Shown here piece after piece: positions 44,970 through 54,586 of a stretch of 64,000 bases of DNA (positions are counted from its first letter, which is position 1; each line of letters starts with the position of its first letter). Source of the DNA: Actinomycetes bacterium (lineage in GTDB: Bacteria; Actinomycetota; Acidimicrobiia; Acidimicrobiales; Bog-793); the NCBI GenBank assembly GCA_021798985.1, contig JAJZBI010000014.1, forward strand, positions 28,055 to 92,054. The letters are read 5' to 3'. The position numbers and the translations under genes are program-made. A model generated the notes under the pieces. It saw only the letters and a list, made by a program, of their open reading frames with translations, ran no database searches and was not told the DNA's origin.

Positions 44970-45899
44970 TCAGCGCCAGCTCCGCGCCCCGGCGGTAGAG
45001 ACGACGCGGGCGGCGGCCTCGAGCCCGGCCGAGAGCGCATCGGCGGGCGCATCGCCAACAAGGCGCCGGGCGAGGAACGTGCCGGTGAACGCGTCGCCAG
45101 CCCCAGTGGTGTCGTGCACCTGGACCGCCCGGGAGGCGAGGCGGAGCTGACCACTGGTGCGCCCGGCCCACAGCGCGCCGTCGCCGCCGAGGGTGACGGT
45201 GACCTCGTCGTAGTAGCGGGCGAGCACCTCGACGGCGCGCTCGGGGTCGCGCTCGCCGCTCAGGACCCGCGCCTCGTCCAAGTTGGCGCAGCAGAACGCG
45301 AAGTCCCGCGTCCAGGATAAGAACGCTGCGGCGCCGGCGCGCACGAGCGGGGCGGCCGAGCACGGGTCGACCGAGCAGCTCATCCCGGCCCGCTCAGCCC
45401 GGTCGATGAGGGCGAGTGCGGCGGGGCGGCTCGTCGCGTGGAGCAGCTCGTAGCCGGACAGGTGCAGGTGGTGGCCCGGCGCGCACAGGTGCTCGGGCAG
45501 ATAGATGCGGGCGAGCTCGGCGTTGGCGGCGCGGTCGGTCAGCATCGAGCGCTGCCCGTCGTGATCGACGAGCGAGACGACGACGCCGGTCGATCGTCCG
45601 GGCGCGACCTCGAGGTGGGGGCGCACCCCGACCGCCTCGAGCGCCTGGGTGGCGCTGTCCCCGAGTCCGTCCTCGCCGACCACGCCGAAGAAGTCGACGC
45701 TCGCGCCGGCGAGTGCGAGGTGCGCCGCCTGGTTGGCCGCCGAGCCTCCCGGAGCGAGGCGGATGGCCGACTCGGTGTCGCTCCCGACAGCGAGTCGGTC
45801 GAGCTGGCGCACGATGACGTCCACCATGACATCGCCCACCACCACGACGCTCGGGCGCGCCCCGATGGGTGGTGGTGGGCAAGGGCCAGGCCGGGGCAC
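44970..45899 (-). CDS. PfkB-family sugar/nucleoside kinase (pseudouridine or ribokinase-like)
   Basis: About 309 residues from GTG 45899. PfkB signatures: GGSAANQAAHLALAG near residue 50 and the anion-hole/catalytic DTTGAGDAFTGTFLA near 262, with substrate-side VVGDVMVDVIV at the start. The substrate is not shown directly. The gene lies in a nucleoside salvage region with psuG (pseudouridine-5'-phosphate glycosidase), which needs a PfkB-type pseudouridine kinase as partner, so that is my leading guess; ribokinase or adenosine kinase are alternatives. Divergent from cdd with overlapping -10 elements. Confidence 0.8.
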   Translation of the reverse strand: MPRPGPCPPPPIGARPSVVVVGDVMVDVIVRQLDRLAVGSDTESAIRLAPGGSAANQAAHLALAGASVDFFGVVGEDGLGDSATQALEAVGVRPHLEVAPGRSTGVVVSLVDHDGQRSMLTDRAANAELARIYLPEHLCAPGHHLHLSGYELLHATSRPAALALIDRAERAGMSCSVDPCSAAPLVRAGAAAFLSWTRDFAFCCANLDEARVLSGERDPERAVEVLARYYDEVTVTLGGDGALWAGRTSGQLRLASRAVQVHDTTGAGDAFTGTFLARRLVGDAPADALSAGLEAAARVVSTAGARSWR

Positions 45900-45908
45900 G
45901 CGGGCCGC

Positions 45909-45918
45909 AGTGTAGTGT
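45909..45918. promoter_or_regulatory. Overlapping divergent -10 elements (PfkB kinase / cdd)
   Basis: The ten bases AGTGTAGTGT contain TAGTGT (45913-45918) for cdd on the plus strand, 8 bases before GTG 45927, and TACACT (45909-45914, minus strand) for the kinase, 9 bases before GTG 45899. The two hexamers share two bases, so both genes cannot be served at once by separate polymerases. Confidence 0.4.
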
Positions 45919-45926
45919 TCGGGCCG

Positions 45927-46367
45927 GTGAGCAGCCCAGGCGCCACAAGGGATCTCGACGGCCTCGACTGGACGCGCCTTCGCGAGGCGGCCGATGCCGT
46001 CGCCTCGCGGGCCTACGCGCCCTATTCGGGCCTCCGGGTCGGTGCTGCCGGGCTGGGTCGCGATGGCCAGGTCTACACGGGCTGCAACGTCGAAAACGCC
46101 TCCTTCGGCGTCACCTTGTGCGCGGAGTGCGGTCTCGTTTCGGCGCTCGTCGCCGGGGGCGGCCAGCCGCTCGTGGCCGTGTCGGTGACCGCCGGCGACG
46201 GCCTCGCGCTGGCGCCGTGTGGGCGCTGCCGCCAGTTGCTGCTCGAGCACGGCGGCCCCGAGCTCCTCGTCGACAACGGCCCTGGCGAAGTCCCCCTGCG
46301 CCTCGCCGACCTCCTGCCGGGCGCCTTCACCGGCGAGGAGATCGCCGAGCGGCGCTCGGAGCGATGA
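45927..46367 (+). CDS. cdd: Cytidine deaminase
   Basis: Deaminates (deoxy)cytidine to (deoxy)uridine. 146 residues; zinc site NVENASFGVTLCAECG with catalytic Glu and first Cys, then PCGRCRQLL with the other two cysteines. The small tetrameric T-CDA type with about 15 extra N-terminal residues. GTG 45927 is chosen because a -10 lies 8 bases upstream and earlier in-frame codons are antisense of the kinase. Its stop overlaps deoA (ATGA). Confidence 0.94.
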   Translation: MSSPGATRDLDGLDWTRLREAADAVASRAYAPYSGLRVGAAGLGRDGQVYTGCNVENASFGVTLCAECGLVSALVAGGGQPLVAVSVTAGDGLALAPCGRCRQLLLEHGGPELLVDNGPGEVPLRLADLLPGAFTGEEIAERRSER

Positions 46368-47641
46368 GCGCGTTCGACGCCGTCGACGTCATCTGCAACA
46401 AGCGCGACGGCGGCCGGCTTTCGGACGCCGAGATCGACTGGCTGATCGGTGGGTATGGCGCGGGCGCGATTCCCGACGAGCAGGTATCTGCGCTCTTGAT
46501 GGCGATCGTCTGGCGCGGCATGGAGCGCGCCGAGCTCGCCCGGTGGACCCAGGCGATCGTCGAGTCGGGCGAGCGGCTCGACCTGTCCCGCCTGACGCGC
46601 CCGACGGTCGACAAGCACTCGACCGGCGGAGTGGGCGACAAGGTCTCGCTCATCCTCGCCCCGCTCGTGGCGAGCCTCGGTGCCGCCGTCCCCCAGCTGT
46701 CTGGCCGGGGGCTCGGCCACACCGGCGGGACGCTCGACAAGCTCGAGGCCATCTCGGGCTGGCGGGCGGCGCTCGGCCCCGACGAGCTCGTCAGCCAGCT
46801 CGAGACGGTCGGCTGCGCCATCTGCGCGGCGGGCGCGGGCCTCGCTCCGGCCGACCGCAAGCTCTACGCGCTGCGCGACGTCACCGGGACCGTCGAGTCG
46901 ATCCCCTTGATTGCCGGCTCGATCATGTCGAAGAAGATCGCCGAGGGGACCTCGGCGCTCGTCTTGGATGTGAAGGTGGGCTCGGGGGCCTTCATGGCCG
47001 ATCGTGAGCGTGCCGCACGCCTGGCGCGAACGATGGTCGAGCTGGGGAGCGAGAACGGGGTGCGCACCACCGCGCTCCTGAGCGCCATGGACGTGCCGCT
47101 CGGGCGCACCGCCGGCAACGCGCTCGAGGTGCGCGAGGCCCTCGAGGTCCTGCACGGCGGCGGGCCGGCGGACTTGGTCGAGGTGACTGTGGCGCTCGCG
47201 ACCGAGATGCTCGCGCTGTGCGGGCTGGCCGGCGACCCCGCGGCCGCGCTGGCCGACGGGTCGGCCGCGGCGACCTTCGTCCGGATGATCGAGGCGCAAG
47301 GTGGCGATCTCGGCGCGCCGCTGCCGGTCGCCCGTCACGTCGAGGTGCTGCGCGCCGATCGCTCCGGGGTGCTCGGCCGCCTCGACGCGCGGGGCGTGGG
47401 GGTCGCCGCCTGGCGCCTCGGCGCCGGGCGTGCCCGCAAGGAGGATCCGGTGAGCGCGGCGGCCGGGGTGGTCTGTCGCGTCAAGCCCGGCGAGGAGGTG
47501 GCTGCCGGCGATGTCGTGCTCGAGCTGCACAGCGACGAGCCGGAGCGTTTCGAGCGGGCGGTCGCTGCCCTGGACGGGGCGGTCCGCATCGACGACGCGC
47601 CACCGCCCGCGAGCCCGCTCGTGCTCGAGCGCATCGCTTGA
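46364..47641 (+). CDS. deoA: Thymidine phosphorylase
   Basis: Phosphorolyses thymidine and deoxyuridine to base and deoxyribose 1-phosphate. 425 residues, typical. Signature KHSTGGVGDKVSLILAPLVAS near residue 84, substrate-binding SGRGLGHTGGTLDKLEAI near 113, SKKIAEGTSALVLDVKVGSGAFM near 190. Coupled to cdd by a four-base overlap, so cytidine is deaminated and cleaved by products of one mRNA. Confidence 0.95.
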   Translation: MSAFDAVDVICNKRDGGRLSDAEIDWLIGGYGAGAIPDEQVSALLMAIVWRGMERAELARWTQAIVESGERLDLSRLTRPTVDKHSTGGVGDKVSLILAPLVASLGAAVPQLSGRGLGHTGGTLDKLEAISGWRAALGPDELVSQLETVGCAICAAGAGLAPADRKLYALRDVTGTVESIPLIAGSIMSKKIAEGTSALVLDVKVGSGAFMADRERAARLARTMVELGSENGVRTTALLSAMDVPLGRTAGNALEVREALEVLHGGGPADLVEVTVALATEMLALCGLAGDPAAALADGSAAATFVRMIEAQGGDLGAPLPVARHVEVLRADRSGVLGRLDARGVGVAAWRLGAGRARKEDPVSAAAGVVCRVKPGEEVAAGDVVLELHSDEPERFERAVAALDGAVRIDDAPPPASPLVLERIA

Positions 47642-47673
47642 GCACCGCTATCGTCGGGCCAAAGGAGAACGCG

Positions 47674-48804
47674 ATGCACGACGCGCCCCCGTCCCTCGAA
47701 CAGATCCGCCGCGCGCCGAAGGTGCTCCTCCATGACCACCTCGACGGCGGCCTCCGGCCGGCGACGGTCGTGGAGCTCGCCGAGGAGTGCGGCTACCGCG
47801 ACCTTCCGGCGAGCGATCCGGCGGCGCTCGGGCGCTGGTTCGTCGCCGACACCCCCCGGGCCGACCTCGTGCGCTACCTCGAGGGCTTCGCCCACACGGT
47901 GGCGGTGATGCAGACCGCCCCGGCGCTCGAGCGCGTCGCGCGCGAGTGCGTCGAGGATCTCAGCGAGGACGGCGTGGTCTACGCCGAGGTGCGCTTTGCC
48001 CCCGAGCTGCACACCGAGCGGGGCCTCGAGCTCGACGCGATCGTCGAGGCGGTGCTCGCGGGCTTCTCGGCCGGCATGGACGTCGCCGCCCGCCGGGCCG
48101 GGCGGCCGATCGTGGTGCGGGCCCTACTCACGGCGATGCGCACGGCCGCCCGCTCGCTCGAGATCGCCGAGCTGGCGGTGCGCTATCGCGACAGCGGCGT
48201 GGCAGGCTTTGACGTCGCCGGCGCCGAGGCGGGCTACCCGCCAACCCGGCACCTCGAGGCCTTCACGCTCATCCAGCGCGAGAACTTCCACGCCACCTTG
48301 CACGCCGGGGAGGCGTTCGGGCTGCCCTCGATCTGGCAGGCGCTGCAGTGGTGCAACGCCGAGCGCCTCGGCCACGGCGTCCGCCTCGTCGACGACATCA
48401 CCGTCGCCGAGGACGGCACGGTGGTCCTCGGACGGCTGGCGAGCTACGTGCGGGACCGCCGGATCCCCCTCGAGCTCTGCCCGACCTCGAACGTGCACAC
48501 CGGCGTGGTCGAGCGCCTCGAGGACCATCCGATCGGCCTGTTGCGACGCCTCAGCTTCCGGGCGACGATCAACACCGACAACCGCCTGATGAGCGGGGTG
48601 ACCCTCTCCTCGGAGATGGCGCGGTGCTGCGAGGCCTTCGGCTGGGACTGGTCGGACCTGCGCTGGCTGTCGATCAACGCCATGAAGAGCGCCTTCTACC
48701 CCTTCGACGACCGCCTGGCCTTGATCAACGGCCTGATCAAGCCCGGATACGACGCGCTCGAGGCCGAGTCGGCCTTCCGCGTCTCGAGCACCGTCGGGAC
48801 CTGA
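47674..48804 (+). CDS. add: Adenosine deaminase
   Basis: Zinc amidohydrolase converting (deoxy)adenosine to (deoxy)inosine. 376 residues. HDHLDGGLRP near residue 21 supplies the first two zinc histidines; THAGEA-like LHAGEAFGLPS holds the third His and catalytic Glu; RLGHGVRL and NTDNRLMS supply the catalytic His and Asp. ATG 47674 with AAAGGAG seven bases upstream. 32 bases after deoA and probably in the same operon. Confidence 0.94.
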   Translation: MHDAPPSLEQIRRAPKVLLHDHLDGGLRPATVVELAEECGYRDLPASDPAALGRWFVADTPRADLVRYLEGFAHTVAVMQTAPALERVARECVEDLSEDGVVYAEVRFAPELHTERGLELDAIVEAVLAGFSAGMDVAARRAGRPIVVRALLTAMRTAARSLEIAELAVRYRDSGVAGFDVAGAEAGYPPTRHLEAFTLIQRENFHATLHAGEAFGLPSIWQALQWCNAERLGHGVRLVDDITVAEDGTVVLGRLASYVRDRRIPLELCPTSNVHTGVVERLEDHPIGLLRRLSFRATINTDNRLMSGVTLSSEMARCCEAFGWDWSDLRWLSINAMKSAFYPFDDRLALINGLIKPGYDALEAESAFRVSSTVGT

Positions 48805-48850
48805 GGGCCCCGAGATCGCGCAGCCGGCCAGTCCGATGCAAGGGGCGCGC

Positions 48851-48856
48851 TAGCTT
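48851..48856 (+). promoter_or_regulatory. -10 element upstream of the class III aminotransferase
   Basis: TAGCTT, about 50 bases before the GTG at 48907, giving a leader of about 43 bases that contains GAGGG near the start codon. Weak call. Confidence 0.3.
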
Positions 48857-48906
48857 GAGGCCACCGGCGCTCGTCGGCCAGTGCCGGTGAAAGCGAGGGC
48901 GGACAG

Positions 48907-50211
48907 GTGAGCGGCGATCTCCTCAAGCGCCACCAGGCGGTCATGCCGGCCTGGCTGTCCCTGTACTACGAGGAGCCGATCGAGCTCGTCTCGGGCGAGG
49001 GGTGCGTCGTCACCGACGCCTCGGGGACGCGCTATCTCGACTTCTTCGGCGGCATCTTGACCACGATGACCGGCCACGCCGTCCCCGAGGTCGTCGAGGC
49101 GATCCGGGAGCAGGCCGGCCGGCTGGTGCACAGCTCGACGCTGTACCTCGTCTCGCCGATGATCGAGCTCGCCGAGCGGATCGCCGGGCTCTCGGGGATT
49201 CCCGACGCCAAGGTCTTCTTCGTCAACTCGGGCACCGAGGCGACCGACGCGGCGCTCTTGTTGTGCACGACCGCTCGGCGCTCCAACCAGGTGCTGGCGC
49301 TGCGCAACAGCTACCACGGCCGCTCGTTCTCGGCGATGTCGGTCACCGGCAACCGGAGCTGGTCGGCCTCGGGGCTGAGCCCGCTGCAAGTCAGCTACCT
49401 GCACAACGGCGACCGCCTGCGCGGGGTGTTCCGCGGCCTGTCGGACGAAGAGCTGCTCGGACGCTCGGCCGCCGACCTCGCCGAGGTGCTCGAGACGACG
49501 ACCTCGGGCGACGTCGCCTGCTTCATCGCCGAGCCGATCCAGGGGGTCGGCGGCTTCGTGGTCCCGCCCGACGGGTACTTCGCGGCGCTGAAGGCCGTGC
49601 TCGACGAGCACGCCATCCCCTTCATCTCCGACGAGGTGCAGACGGGCTGGGGCCGGACCGGCGAGCACTTCTGGGGCTACCAGGCGCACGGCATCACGCC
49701 GGACGTCATCACCTTCGCCAAGGGCCTCGGCAACGGCCTGGCGATCGGCGGCGTGGTCGGGCGCGCCGAGCTGGTCGACGCCGTGGCGGTCAACTCGATC
49801 TCCACCTTCGGCGGCAACCCGCTCGCCAGCGCTGCCGCGCTCGCCAACCTCGACTACCTGATCGCGCACGACCTGCAGGCGAATGCCGCCGCGCAGGGCG
49901 CCGTGTTGCTCGATGGCCTTGCCCGCTACGCCGAGACGAGCGAGATGGTTGCCGAGGTGCGCGGCAAGGGGCTGATGATCGGCGTCGAGCTCGTCGAGCC
50001 CGGGACGATGAAGCCCTCGCCGCGGGCCGCGGCCCTCGCGCTCGAGCAGGCGCGGCGCCGCGGGGTGCTGATTGGCAAGGGTGGCCTGCGCGGCAACGTG
50101 CTGCGCATCGCGCCGCCGCTGTCGCTGTCTGCTGGCGAGGCCGAGGTGGGCCTCTCCGCCCTCGTCGATGCGTTGGCGGCGAGCGAGGCCGATCTCGTCG
50201 CCCCGAGCTAG
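48907..50211 (+). CDS. Class III PLP-dependent aminotransferase
   Basis: 434 residues of the acetylornithine / 4-aminobutyrate / beta-alanine aminotransferase fold: FFGGILTTMTGHAVPEV near residue 40, FVNSGTEATDAAL near 108, RNSYHGRSFSAM near 135, PLP-phosphate DEVQTGWGRTGEHFW near 240 and the Schiff-base Lys in TFAKGLGNGLAIGG near 270. Substrate unknown. Together with the following nitrilase-family gene it resembles pyrimidine-degradation sets in which beta-alanine is made and transaminated, but dihydropyrimidinase is not in the window. Confidence 0.9.
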   Translation: MSGDLLKRHQAVMPAWLSLYYEEPIELVSGEGCVVTDASGTRYLDFFGGILTTMTGHAVPEVVEAIREQAGRLVHSSTLYLVSPMIELAERIAGLSGIPDAKVFFVNSGTEATDAALLLCTTARRSNQVLALRNSYHGRSFSAMSVTGNRSWSASGLSPLQVSYLHNGDRLRGVFRGLSDEELLGRSAADLAEVLETTTSGDVACFIAEPIQGVGGFVVPPDGYFAALKAVLDEHAIPFISDEVQTGWGRTGEHFWGYQAHGITPDVITFAKGLGNGLAIGGVVGRAELVDAVAVNSISTFGGNPLASAAALANLDYLIAHDLQANAAAQGAVLLDGLARYAETSEMVAEVRGKGLMIGVELVEPGTMKPSPRAAALALEQARRRGVLIGKGGLRGNVLRIAPPLSLSAGEAEVGLSALVDALAASEADLVAPS

Positions 50212-50214
50212 CCC

Positions 50215-50233
50215 GGCGGCCACCGGGGCCGCC
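50215..50233 (+). other. Hairpin in the aminotransferase-nitrilase gap
   Basis: GGCGGCC-ACCGG-GGCCGCC, a perfect seven-base stem with a five-base loop in the 36-base gap. No T run. It may modulate the ratio of the two products. Confidence 0.35.
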
Positions 50234-50247
50234 AGAACCGAGGTCCG

Positions 50248-51090
50248 ATGGCCGAGACGATCCGAGCCGCCCTCGTCCAGAGTCGCTGGACGGGAGATCG
50301 GCAGTCGATGATCGACGCGGCGGTGGGCCTCGCCCGGGCGGCCGCCGCGCACGGCGCGAGCGTCCTGTGCTTCCAGGAGCTCTACTCGATGCCGTCGTTC
50401 TTCGGTGCCGAGGACCCCGGGCGCTTCGCCGGTGCGGAGCGGGTGCCGGGTGGGCCCTCCTTTGAGGTGATGCGCGACCTCGCCCGCGAGCTCTCCCTCG
50501 TCCTCGTGGTGCCCGTCTTCGAGCAGGACCAGCCTGGCGTGCACTACAACACCGCCTTCGTCCTCGACGCGGACGGCCGCTACCTCGGCAAGTACCGAAA
50601 GACGCATCTGTGCGCAGCGCCGGGGATCCACGAGAAGTACTACTTCCGGCCCGGCAATCTCGGCTATCCCGCCTTCGACACCGCCGTCGGCCGCATCGGC
50701 GTCTATCTCGGCTACGACCGCCACTTCCCCGAGGGCTGGCGGGCGCTCGGTCTCGCCGGCGCCACCGTGGTCTTCAACCCTGCCGCCGCGAGTCAGCGGC
50801 TGGCGGGGCACCTGTGGCGCCTCGAGCAGCCGGCCGCGGCGGCGGCGAACGAGTACTTCGTCGGCACGGTCAACCGCGTCGGCGCCGAGCCGGCGAGCGC
50901 CGCGGACTTCTTCGGCAGCTCGTATTTCGTCGATCCCCGTGGGGAGCTCGTCGGAGCGGTGGCCCCGACGGACAAGAGCGCGCTCGTGGTGCGCGACCTC
51001 GACATGGACCTGCTCGTGGCGGTGCGGGAGGAGCTCGCCTTCTACCGCGATCGCAACCCCGCCGCCTACGGCGCGCTCGTCGCCCCCTGA
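50248..51090 (+). CDS. Nitrilase-superfamily protein lacking the catalytic cysteine
   Basis: 280 residues closest in pattern to beta-ureidopropionase / N-carbamoylputrescine amidohydrolases. The catalytic Glu (Glu44 in CFQELYS) and Lys (Lys118 in YRKTHL) are in place, but the nucleophile position, normally Cys in C-Y-D-R-H-F-P-E, is Gly155 (GVYLGYDRHFPEG; codon GGC at 50710-50712). All surrounding residues are intact. As read, the protein should not hydrolyse C-N bonds by the family mechanism. Either a sequencing or point mutation (one base from TGC) or a true non-catalytic homologue. The 3' end overlaps the convergent mutase by 25 bases. Confidence 0.85.
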   Translation: MAETIRAALVQSRWTGDRQSMIDAAVGLARAAAAHGASVLCFQELYSMPSFFGAEDPGRFAGAERVPGGPSFEVMRDLARELSLVLVVPVFEQDQPGVHYNTAFVLDADGRYLGKYRKTHLCAAPGIHEKYYFRPGNLGYPAFDTAVGRIGVYLGYDRHFPEGWRALGLAGATVVFNPAAASQRLAGHLWRLEQPAAAAANEYFVGTVNRVGAEPASAADFFGSSYFVDPRGELVGAVAPTDKSALVVRDLDMDLLVAVREELAFYRDRNPAAYGALVAP

Positions 51091-52787
51091 GCGGCCGCCC
51101 GGCAGCGGCTCGCCACCTCGTCGCGCAGCGCGTCGAGCAGCTCGCCGGCCAGCCGGCGGGCCTCCGCGAGCCCCGCCGCGCCAGGTGGCGGCGTGACGAC
51201 TTCGAGGTAGGCTTTCAGCTTGGGCTCGGTCCCGCTCGGGCGGAGCACCACCCGGGCGCTCTCGCCGAGGCGGAGCCGCACGCCGTCGGTCGGTGGCAGG
51301 CCATCCGCCCCCTGGGCGAGGTCCGCGACGGCGCTGACGGCACACCCGGCGAGCGAGTCGGGTGGCGCGTCGCGAAAGGCCGACATGACCGCCGCCATCT
51401 GGCCCGGTCCGTCGTCGCCCTCGAGGCGCAGGGAGTACTGGCCGGTGAGGTGGACGCCCAGGCGAGCCGCGAGGCGATCGAGGCGCTCGAGCAGGCCCTC
51501 GCCGCCCGCTGCCGCCTCGGCGGCCATCTCCAAGACGACGAGCGCTGCGCTCATGCCGTCCTTGTCGGCCACGACGGCCGGGTTGACGGCGTAGCCGAGC
51601 GCCTCCTCGTAGCCAAAGACGAGGCGTGTCCCGGCGCGCGCGTCCGCGGCGCGGGCGATCCACTTGAAGCCGGTGAGGGTCTCGGCGTAGTGCACCCCCG
51701 CCTCGGCGGCGAGCGCGGCAAGCATGCTCGAGGACACGATGGTCGTCGCCACGAGGCGGTCGGTGCCGCTCGTGCGGGCGAGCACGCGCTCGGCGAGCAA
51801 GATCCCGAGCTCGTCGCCGCTGAGCGCCTGCCAGCCGCCGCGGCGGTCCGGCACCGCCACCGCCAGGCGGTCGGCGTCGGGGTCGTTGGCGAGCACCAGC
51901 TGGGCCCCCTCGCGCCGCGCGGTGGTGAGTGCGAGGTCGAGGGCACCGGGCTCTTCGGGGTTCGGGAAGGCGACCGTCGGGAAGTCGGGGTCCGGCGCCA
52001 TCTGTTCGCGAACGGGGATGAGTGGGGGAAAGCCGGCGCGGGTGACGAGCTCGGGCACGACCGCCCCGCCGACGCCGTGCATCGGGGTGTAGACCGCGCG
52101 CACCTGGCGCGCGCCGTTGGCGTCGAGGAGGGCCAGGGTCGCTGCGCAATAGGCCGAGACCAGCGCCGCGCGGTCCACGGGGCGCACCGGTGCCGGCACG
52201 GGCGCCCCCGGCCCAAGTGGTCCCGCGGCGGCGGCGATCTCGGCGTCGGCGGGGGGCAGGACCTGCCCGCCGTCGGCGACGTAGACCTTGTAGCCGTTGT
52301 CGCGGGCGGGGTTGTGGCTGGCGGTGATCATCACGCCCGCCGCGGCGGCGAGGTGGCGGACGGCAAAGGCGGTGAGCGGCGTCGGGAGCGCCTCGTCGAG
52401 GCGGTGCACCGGCACGCCCGCGGCGGCGGCGACCTCCGCGGTGTCGGCTGCAAAGCGCGCCGATTGGTGGCGGGCGTCCCGGCCGACGACGAGACCCTGG
52501 GCCGCCAGGGGGCCCTGGGCGAGCAGAAAGCGGGCGAGCCCGGCGGTCGTCGAGCGCACCACGGCGCGGTTCATGCGGGCCGGTCCCGCCCCGAGCTCGC
52601 CCCGCAGCCCAGCGGTGCCAAAGCGCAGCGGCCGCCCAAAGCGTGACTCGAGCTCGCGTCGATCCCCGGCGGCGAGGAGGGCCGCGAGCTCGGCGCGCGT
52701 CGCGGGGTCGGGGTCCTCGGCCATCCAGGCCTCGACCTCGGCGCGAAGCCCAGCGGGCAGCGCCCCGGGCGGGCTTGGGGCGCTCAC
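51066..52787 (-). CDS. Phosphohexomutase / phosphopentomutase (alpha-D-phosphohexomutase family)
   Basis: 573 residues, the PGM/PMM length class. Phosphoserine loop [15 protein letters not shown] near residue 140, metal loop [12 protein letters not shown] near 300, sugar loop GYEEALGYA near 395, phosphate-binding [12 protein letters not shown] near 525. It starts at GTG 52787, overlapping the stop of the purine nucleoside phosphorylase gene, so the natural role is probably conversion of ribose or deoxyribose 1-phosphate to the 5-phosphate. The same pairing (deoD-pmmB) is found in M. tuberculosis. Confidence 0.88.
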   Translation of the reverse strand: MSAPSPPGALPAGLRAEVEAWMAEDPDPATRAELAALLAAGDRRELESRFGRPLRFGTAGLRGELGAGPARMNRAVVRSTTAGLARFLLAQGPLAAQGLVVGRDARHQSARFAADTAEVAAAAGVPVHRLDEALPTPLTAFAVRHLAAAAGVMITASHNPARDNGYKVYVADGGQVLPPADAEIAAAAGPLGPGAPVPAPVRPVDRAALVSAYCAATLALLDANGARQVRAVYTPMHGVGGAVVPELVTRAGFPPLIPVREQMAPDPDFPTVAFPNPEEPGALDLALTTARREGAQLVLANDPDADRLAVAVPDRRGGWQALSGDELGILLAERVLARTSGTDRLVATTIVSSSMLAALAAEAGVHYAETLTGFKWIARAADARAGTRLVFGYEEALGYAVNPAVVADKDGMSAALVVLEMAAEAAAGGEGLLERLDRLAARLGVHLTGQYSLRLEGDDGPGQMAAVMSAFRDAPPDSLAGCAVSAVADLAQGADGLPPTDGVRLRLGESARVVLRPSGTEPKLKAYLEVVTPPPGAAGLAEARRLAGELLDALRDEVASRCRAAAQGATSAP

Positions 52788-53620
52788 GCCCGCGCCACCA
52801 CGTCGGCGATCAGGCGGGCGAGTCGTGGCGCCGCGGCGGCGCCGGCCGCCAGCACCTCGGCGTGGTCGAGCGGATGGGGGCTCACGCCGGCGGCGAGGTT
52901 GGTGACGAGCGAGCAGCCGAGCACCTCGGCGCCAAGGTGGCGCGCCGCGATCGCCTCGAGGACCGTCGACATCCCGACCAGATCGGCACCGAGGCGCCGG
53001 ACCATGTCGACCTCGGCCGGCGTCTCGTACTGCGGGCCCACGAAGCCGCCGTAGACGCCCTCGGAGAGCTCGGGCTCGACGGCGCGCGCCAACGCGCGCA
53101 GCCGCGGCGAGTAGCACGCCGTCAGGTCCACAAAGCGCGAGCCGTAAGGGGCGGGGGGCGGCGGGCCAGCCAGGGGCGAGCGGCCCGTCAAGTTGAGGTG
53201 GTCGCGGATCAGCACCGGCTGGCCCGGCCGCATCTTCGAATCGAGCCCTCCCGCCGCGTTGGTGAGCACGACGAGGCTGGCGCCGGCGAGCACCGCCGCG
53301 CGCACGGGGTGCACCACGGCAGCGGGCTCGTTGCCCTCATAGAGGTGGACCCGGCCGAGCAGGAGCAGCGTCGGCCGGTTGCCGATCACGACGGAGCGCA
53401 CGCGCCCCTCGTGGCCAGCGACCGTCGGGGGCGCGAAGCCGGCCAGCTCGCTCGTGCGGCACTCGAAGGTCGCGTCGCCGAAGACCTCGGCCGCCTCGAG
53501 CCAGCCCGAGCCGAGGATGATCACGGCCTTGTGGCGCTCGATCCCGCTCCGTTGGGCGATCTCGCGCGCCGCCTGCTCGGCAAGGGCGAAGGGCTCGCCC
53601 GGGGTCGTGGTCGCGCTCAC
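52784..53620 (-). CDS. punA: Purine nucleoside phosphorylase
   Basis: Trimeric PNP class, 278 residues: [14 protein letters not shown] near residue 35, phosphate-binding HEGRVRSV and [11 protein letters not shown] near 85, [17 protein letters not shown] near 120, base-binding [23 protein letters not shown] near 200 and the Asn of [10 protein letters not shown] near 240. Splits inosine/guanosine (and deoxy forms) to base and (deoxy)ribose 1-phosphate. GTG 53620 is supported by a TAGCCT element 8 bases upstream. Confidence 0.93.
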   Translation of the reverse strand: MSATTTPGEPFALAEQAAREIAQRSGIERHKAVIILGSGWLEAAEVFGDATFECRTSELAGFAPPTVAGHEGRVRSVVIGNRPTLLLLGRVHLYEGNEPAAVVHPVRAAVLAGASLVVLTNAAGGLDSKMRPGQPVLIRDHLNLTGRSPLAGPPPPAPYGSRFVDLTACYSPRLRALARAVEPELSEGVYGGFVGPQYETPAEVDMVRRLGADLVGMSTVLEAIAARHLGAEVLGCSLVTNLAAGVSPHPLDHAEVLAAGAAAAPRLARLIADVVARA

Positions 53621-53628
53621 GGCGCGCG

Positions 53629-53634
53629 AGGCTA
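53629..53634 (-). promoter_or_regulatory. -10 element of punA-mutase operon
   Basis: TAGCCT on the minus strand, 8 bases before the GTG at 53620. Confidence 0.45.
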
Positions 53635-53674
53635 GCTGAGGCGACCTTCTCGCCAAGGAGCGGAGGCGATCCAG

Positions 53675-54583
53675 GTGGACCAGGCCATCGAGTACGGCGA
53701 GGAGGTGCTCGCGGCGCGCCGCGCCGGGGTGCCCATCGTGGCGCTCGAGTCGACGATCATCTCCCACGGCCTGCCCCGGCCGCGCAACGCCGAGGTCGCC
53801 CGCGAGCTTGAGGCGATCGTGCGCGCCGAGGGCGCCTGCCCGGCCACGATCGCGGTCCTCGACGGCGTGGCGCGGGTGGGCCTCGGCGCGGCGGAGCTCG
53901 AGCGGGTGGCGAATGAGAGCGACCTGCACAAGCTCGGTCGCCGCGAGCTGCCGCTCGCGATGGCCGCCAAGGCGAGCGGGGCGACGACCGTCTCGGCAAC
54001 CGCCACCCTCGCCCAGCGCGCCGGCATAGCGGTCTTCTCGACCGGCGGCCTCGGGGGCGTGCACCGCGGCTATGTGGAGAGCTTCGACGAGTCTGCCGAT
54101 CTGCTCGCGCTCGCCGAGACGCCGATTACCGTCGTCGCCGCTGGGGTGAAGTCGATCCTCGACGTCCCGGCCACCTTGGAGCGGCTCGAGACGCTGTGCG
54201 TCACGGTCGTCGGCTACGCGACGACCACCTTCCCCGGGTTCTACCTCAACAGCTCGGGCTCTCCGCTCTCCTGGTCGCTCGACTCGCCCGAAGCGGTGGC
54301 CGCCGTGATGGCGGCGCGCGAGGCGCTCGGCCTGCACAGCGCCCTGCTGGTCGCCAACCCCGTGCCACTCGCCGAGCAGCTCGATCCCTCCCTGCACGAC
54401 GAGGCGCTCGCCGAGGCGCTCGAGGGCGCCCAGCGCGACGGGGTGCGCGGCCAGCAGATCACCCCCTACCTGCTCGCCAGGCTCGTCGAGGCGACCGGGG
54501 GTGCGGCGCTCGAGGCGAACCTCGCCGCGGTGCGCAACAACGTGCGGCTCGGCGCGAGGATCGCCGTGGCAGCCGCGCGCTGA
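53675..54583 (+). CDS. psuG: Pseudouridine-5'-phosphate glycosidase
   Basis: Breaks the C-C glycosidic bond of pseudouridine 5'-phosphate to uracil and ribose 5-phosphate. 302 residues, full length. [16 protein letters not shown] near residue 20, the lysine-bearing [12 protein letters not shown] and [16 protein letters not shown] near 110, GGLGGVHRG near 126 and the conserved [16 protein letters not shown] near 180 define the family. GTG 53675 is preceded by AAGGAG and GGAGG. Divergent from punA, convergent to upp with a 3-base gap; upp would re-use the uracil it releases. Confidence 0.94.
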   Translation: MDQAIEYGEEVLAARRAGVPIVALESTIISHGLPRPRNAEVARELEAIVRAEGACPATIAVLDGVARVGLGAAELERVANESDLHKLGRRELPLAMAAKASGATTVSATATLAQRAGIAVFSTGGLGGVHRGYVESFDESADLLALAETPITVVAAGVKSILDVPATLERLETLCVTVVGYATTTFPGFYLNSSGSPLSWSLDSPEAVAAVMAAREALGLHSALLVANPVPLAEQLDPSLHDEALAEALEGAQRDGVRGQQITPYLLARLVEATGGAALEANLAAVRNNVRLGARIAVAAAR

Positions 54584-54586
54584 GCA

